From Saprospiraceae bacterium (GTDB lineage Bacteria; Bacteroidota; Bacteroidia; Chitinophagales; Saprospiraceae), in assembly GCA_020849825.1 (NCBI GenBank), contig JADZFP010000608.1, forward strand, positions 1-6,137: a stretch of DNA of 6,137 nt, written 5' to 3'. The position numbers were made by a program, and so were the translations under genes. This document shows positions 5,422 to 6,137 of the stretch, piece after piece (the stretch's first letter is position 1; every line of letters begins with the position of its first letter). Below the pieces are notes generated by a model. It saw nothing but the letters and a program-made list of their open reading frames with translations, was not told the origin of the DNA and ran no database searches.

Positions 5422-6137
5422 GTCGTTCGGGTTGGGTCGGCAGCGTCGGTTTGGGCGCCGGGACGCGGTTGGTTGTCGTTTTTATTAGAAAAAAGCCCGA
5501 TCAGGCGACTGCTTCCCTGCTCGAACAACCAGGCTGCCGCCAGCGCCAGCAGAGGATAGGGCAGCAAGGTAACGGGATTGATCTTCAAACCGCCTGCATC
5601 CAGCGCCAGCAGGTAAAAGCCGAGCGCCAGCACGTGGATCAGGTACAGGGAATAGGATATGCCGCCTACCCATTCGAAGAACTGCCGGAGCGGAGGCAGG
5701 TATTTTGCCCCGATTTGAAAAACGACGATACAAAACGCCGTGTATCCGATCAGCGCAGGTATATCGTTGAAAATCCGCCCTACCGGCCCCATTTTCAGCA
5801 CCAGCAGCACCATGAAGCCCGTAAATACAAGGCCGGCCAGCAGGTTCAGACCGAGCGGGAAACGCCAGAAAGCCCGCGCCTCGCCCCTTTGCCGGTACTG
5901 AGCGGCCAGAATCATACCCAACCCGAATTCCCATAAAAACTGCAGAAAAAAGCTGTTCCAGACGCGCGAGTGCCCTTTTTCAAGAAAAAAAACCAGCCCC
6001 CACCAGGCGACCGATACGGCCAGACAACATCCGAAAAACAGGCGTTCGTCCGGGATGCGGGCACGCAACCACACCAACAGGGGCCAGGCCAGGTAAAATT
6101 GTACGATGGCGCTGATGAACCAGAAATGCCCGCCAAA
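5418..6137 (-). CDS. acyltransferase 3 family membrane protein (OafA/OatA-like), C-terminal part
   Basis: The reading frame is open from the window edge and encodes the last 239 residues; the N-terminal part lies outside. A TTG at 6077 is not a credible start, because family sequence continues upstream of it: HFWFISAIVQFYLAWPLL runs from the fourth visible residue and matches the family's HxW(S/F)...QFYLLWPLL segment. Further hallmarks are FGLGMILA and, near the end, GGISYSLYLIHVL, a family signature close to the last helices. Several hydrophobic spans follow one another, and the tail after LFSNKN is polar and presumably cytoplasmic. AT3 proteins carry acyl groups, commonly acetyl, across the membrane for O-acylation of lipopolysaccharide, peptidoglycan, capsule or exported glycans. 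The gene is coupled by ATGA to the SGNH hydrolase gene. The conserved N-terminal histidine-bearing region of the family cannot be checked here, and neither the promoter nor the first gene of the operon is in view. Confidence 0.92.
   Translation of the reverse strand, partial: FGGHFWFISAIVQFYLAWPLLVWLRARIPDERLFFGCCLAVSVAWWGLVFFLEKGHSRVWNSFFLQFLWEFGLGMILAAQYRQRGEARAFWRFPLGLNLLAGLVFTGFMVLLVLKMGPVGRIFNDIPALIGYTAFCIVVFQIGAKYLPPLRQFFEWVGGISYSLYLIHVLALGFYLLALDAGGLKINPVTLLPYPLLALAAAWLFEQGSSRLIGLFSNKNDNQPRPGAQTDAADPTRTT

Noticed and set aside
5418..6077. Acyltransferase gene starting at TTG 6077
   Set aside because: The frame continues to the window edge, and the upstream 20 codons encode conserved family sequence (HFWFISAIVQFYLAWPL), so the gene is truncated by the window rather than starting there.

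Overview
The window looks like Bacteroidota chromosomal DNA. The evidence is start codons without Shine-Dalgarno sequences, the protein styles (an AlgI-type O-acyltransferase ending in FIYFQF, and a hypoxanthine phosphoribosyltransferase ending in VGYGLDYEGLGRNLPAIYQL), and an intergenic palindrome built from ACAGGATTTACA-like words. Coding DNA is GC-rich, roughly 55-60% by eye. A Saprospiria-like or related environmental member is plausible, but the genus cannot be read from this sequence.

Layout. Positions 1-330 hold no complete gene. They contain a possible C-terminal scrap of an upstream gene (1-62), three to four 16-bp tandem repeat units (136-199), and a long near-perfect inverted repeat (168-277). 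A plus-strand hypoxanthine phosphoribosyltransferase gene (331-873) follows. The rest of the window, 855-6137, is one tightly packed minus-strand gene cluster. In transcription order it encodes: an acyltransferase-3 family membrane protein (5418-6137, 5' end outside the window); a membrane-anchored SGNH/GDSL hydrolase (4717-5421); an exported protein of unknown function with recurring NGK..GPYD-like units (3217-4701); an AlgI-like MBOAT O-acyltransferase (1743-3194); and a second, divergent SGNH-like protein with a GNSR nucleophile motif (855-1736). Gaps between these genes are -4, 15, 22 and 6 bp, so they are probably one operon. Its last gene overlaps the end of hpt tail to tail by 19 bp.

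Working together. The cluster has two parallel modules. Each pairs an integral-membrane acyl carrier or transferase (AT3 or MBOAT) with an extracytoplasmic SGNH protein, and a secreted unknown protein sits between the modules. AT3+SGNH (OatA/OafB type) and MBOAT+SGNH (AlgI-AlgJ/X, PatA-PatB, DltB-DltD type) are both known routes for moving acyl groups across the membrane onto envelope or extracellular polymers. The reasonable inference is O-acylation, probably O-acetylation, of a cell-surface or secreted glycan. The polymer itself is not identified by anything in the window, because no glycosyltransferase or polymerase gene is visible. The purine-salvage gene hpt appears functionally unrelated.
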